From NCBI GenBank assembly GCA_017307285.1, contig JAFKFI010000143.1, forward strand, positions 1 through 38,057: a stretch of 38,057 bases of DNA, read 5' to 3'. Positions 37,299-38,057 of this stretch are shown piece after piece. The number at the start of each line of letters is the position of its first letter. The first letter of the stretch is position 1. The position numbers and the translations under genes are program-made. The notes beneath the pieces are model-generated. The model searched no databases. It had not been told where the DNA came from and worked only from the letters and a program-made list of their open reading frames with translations. The stretch is from Alphaproteobacteria bacterium. GTDB taxonomy: Bacteria > Pseudomonadota > Alphaproteobacteria > Acetobacterales > Acetobacteraceae.

Positions 37299-38057
37299 CT
37301 ATCGCATGAAAAGCCGGCCGATCCAGTTGTAGTCGCTGAGCCGACGCTCGGGGTTGGGCGGGCGCGGCGGCTTGCGCGCCGGCACTGGCCGGAAGCGCGA
37401 CGGCGCGGGCGGCGGGTCCGGCTCGAGCAGCCAAGGGTCGACGGCGCGGCGGCGGGCACGCGGCGGCTTCTCGCCGAACGGGTAGCAGGGGGTCGGCTCC
37501 CAGCTCCTTGTGCCGTCGGGCAGCGTCACCCGGCGCATCCGCGGCGGGCCGCTCCCCGGCGCCGGCTTGGCCGGGCGGGGCGGCTTCGGGGGCCGGGGTG
37601 GCCGTGGTTTCCGAGGCCTGGGCGGCAGCCGCAGGATGTCGGGCAGCACGTCCGGGGAGAGCTTGCGCCACAAGGGCCGCAGGATGCGCCCCGCTTGCGG
37701 TGCCGCGGCGAGGAAGGCCCGCATCTCGGGGTCCTCCAGCAACGCCTGCAGGTGGCTGAACATCCGCAGCCCGAACTCGGTCAGCAGTACCGCACCCGGC
37801 GGGATCGCCGGCGCCCGGCGCGCGGGCTTCTGCTCGGGCTTCGCGCCCTCAATGGTGCCCTCGGCAACCGCCTGTTCGCCGGCCTGCCGAGGGGCGGGGC
37901 TGCGGCGTGGCGCGGTGGCCAGCGTGCCGGCGACGAAGCGCGCGTGCAGGGCGGTAAACCGCCGCTGCGTCGCCGTCAGATAATCGAACAGCCGGAGGAA
38001 CAGCGGCGCCACCGCCGGCGCGTTGCCGTCCACCCGCATCTGGCGCAGCGAGAAGGT
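37299..38057 (-). CDS. Proline- and arginine-rich hypothetical protein, possibly continuing beyond the right edge
   Basis: A reading frame of at least 246 residues from an ATG at 38039; the frame stays open to the window edge, so the true start may lie outside. The N-terminal part looks folded (APLFLRLFDYLTATQRRFTA; VLLTEFGLRMFSHLQALLED). The middle is a low-complexity Pro/Arg/Lys stretch (repeated RPPRPPKPPRP). The C-terminus contains TLPDGTRSWEPTPCYPFGEK and ends in YNWIGRLFMR. I do not recognise a named family. Such basic proline-rich proteins occur as lineage-specific conserved proteins in this bacterial group. The structured ends and the absence of a better frame support coding. Confidence 0.65.
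   Translation of the reverse strand, partial: TFSLRQMRVDGNAPAVAPLFLRLFDYLTATQRRFTALHARFVAGTLATAPRRSPAPRQAGEQAVAEGTIEGAKPEQKPARRAPAIPPGAVLLTEFGLRMFSHLQALLEDPEMRAFLAAAPQAGRILRPLWRKLSPDVLPDILRLPPRPRKPRPPRPPKPPRPAKPAPGSGPPRMRRVTLPDGTRSWEPTPCYPFGEKPPRARRRAVDPWLLEPDPPPAPSRFRPVPARKPPRPPNPERRLSDYNWIGRLFMR

Noticed and set aside
1-38057. CRISPR array, tRNA, rRNA, riboswitch, insertion sequence or phage genes
   Set aside because: No regularly spaced repeats, cloverleaf-like intergenic DNA, transposase or integrase motifs were seen; the gaps are short and accounted for.

Overview
This is a 38 kb stretch of a GC-rich (roughly two-thirds G+C) alphaproteobacterial chromosome. The most likely source is a member of the Acetobacterales/Rhodospirillales. 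The grounds are the short HprK next to RapZ, a mannose-type EIIA, HPr and enzyme I, the etfB-etfA-hydroxyacyl-CoA dehydrogenase block with a twin-transmembrane protein beside it, and the overall protein flavour. This placement is an inference from gene content, not a search result. No rRNA, tRNA, CRISPR array, transposase, integrase or phage gene was seen.

Layout. (1) 1-3056: a 5'-truncated cobB (cobalamin synthesis) running off the left edge, head to head with hrpB. (2) 3145-6799: an envelope-stress-like set of a lipoprotein HtrA-type protease, an OmpR-family regulator, a histidine kinase and a small exported protein. (3) 6845-9903, minus strand: a large MscS-type channel translationally coupled to a 2-oxoglutarate/Fe(II) dioxygenase. 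(4) 9999-13954: twin-transmembrane protein, electron transfer flavoprotein, 3-hydroxybutyryl-CoA dehydrogenase and a pirin. (5) 14413-20899: an acyl-CoA catabolic operon (enoyl-CoA hydratase, NDP-forming acyl-CoA synthetase, two acyl-CoA dehydrogenase subunits, SDR, TetR regulator) preceded by a perfect 18-bp palindrome placed just after a candidate promoter. ETF from region 4 is the natural electron acceptor for these dehydrogenases. (6) 20842-25225: a minus-strand set of SMP-30-type lactonase, Tat-exported substrate-binding protein and luciferase-like monooxygenase, divergent from a LysR regulator. (7) 25326-29549: methyltransferase, GFA-family Zn protein, then a compositionally foreign beta-helix gene lying between an intact enoyl-CoA hydratase gene and a decayed copy of that gene's 3' end, and a 5'-truncated serine/threonine dehydratase. 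(8) 29611-33768: hprK, rapZ, EIIA, HPr and enzyme I, a regulatory phosphotransfer chain with no sugar permease in view. (9) 33897-38057: MFS transporter, a REP-like double-hairpin element, a thiamine-diphosphate enzyme and a proline-rich hypothetical protein.

The most striking signals are structural. Three genes appear to have lost defined segments: the start of cobB, about 33 internal residues of the first acyl-CoA dehydrogenase, and the start of the dehydratase. The beta-helix gene sits between direct repeats of a host gene end, as a single-crossover (Campbell-type) integration would leave it. The REP-like element shows paired substitutions that keep each small hairpin intact. I did not find a convincing wholly new multi-gene system. 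The best candidates for new biology are the inserted beta-helix gene, the palindrome-controlled acyl-CoA operon and the channel-dioxygenase pair.
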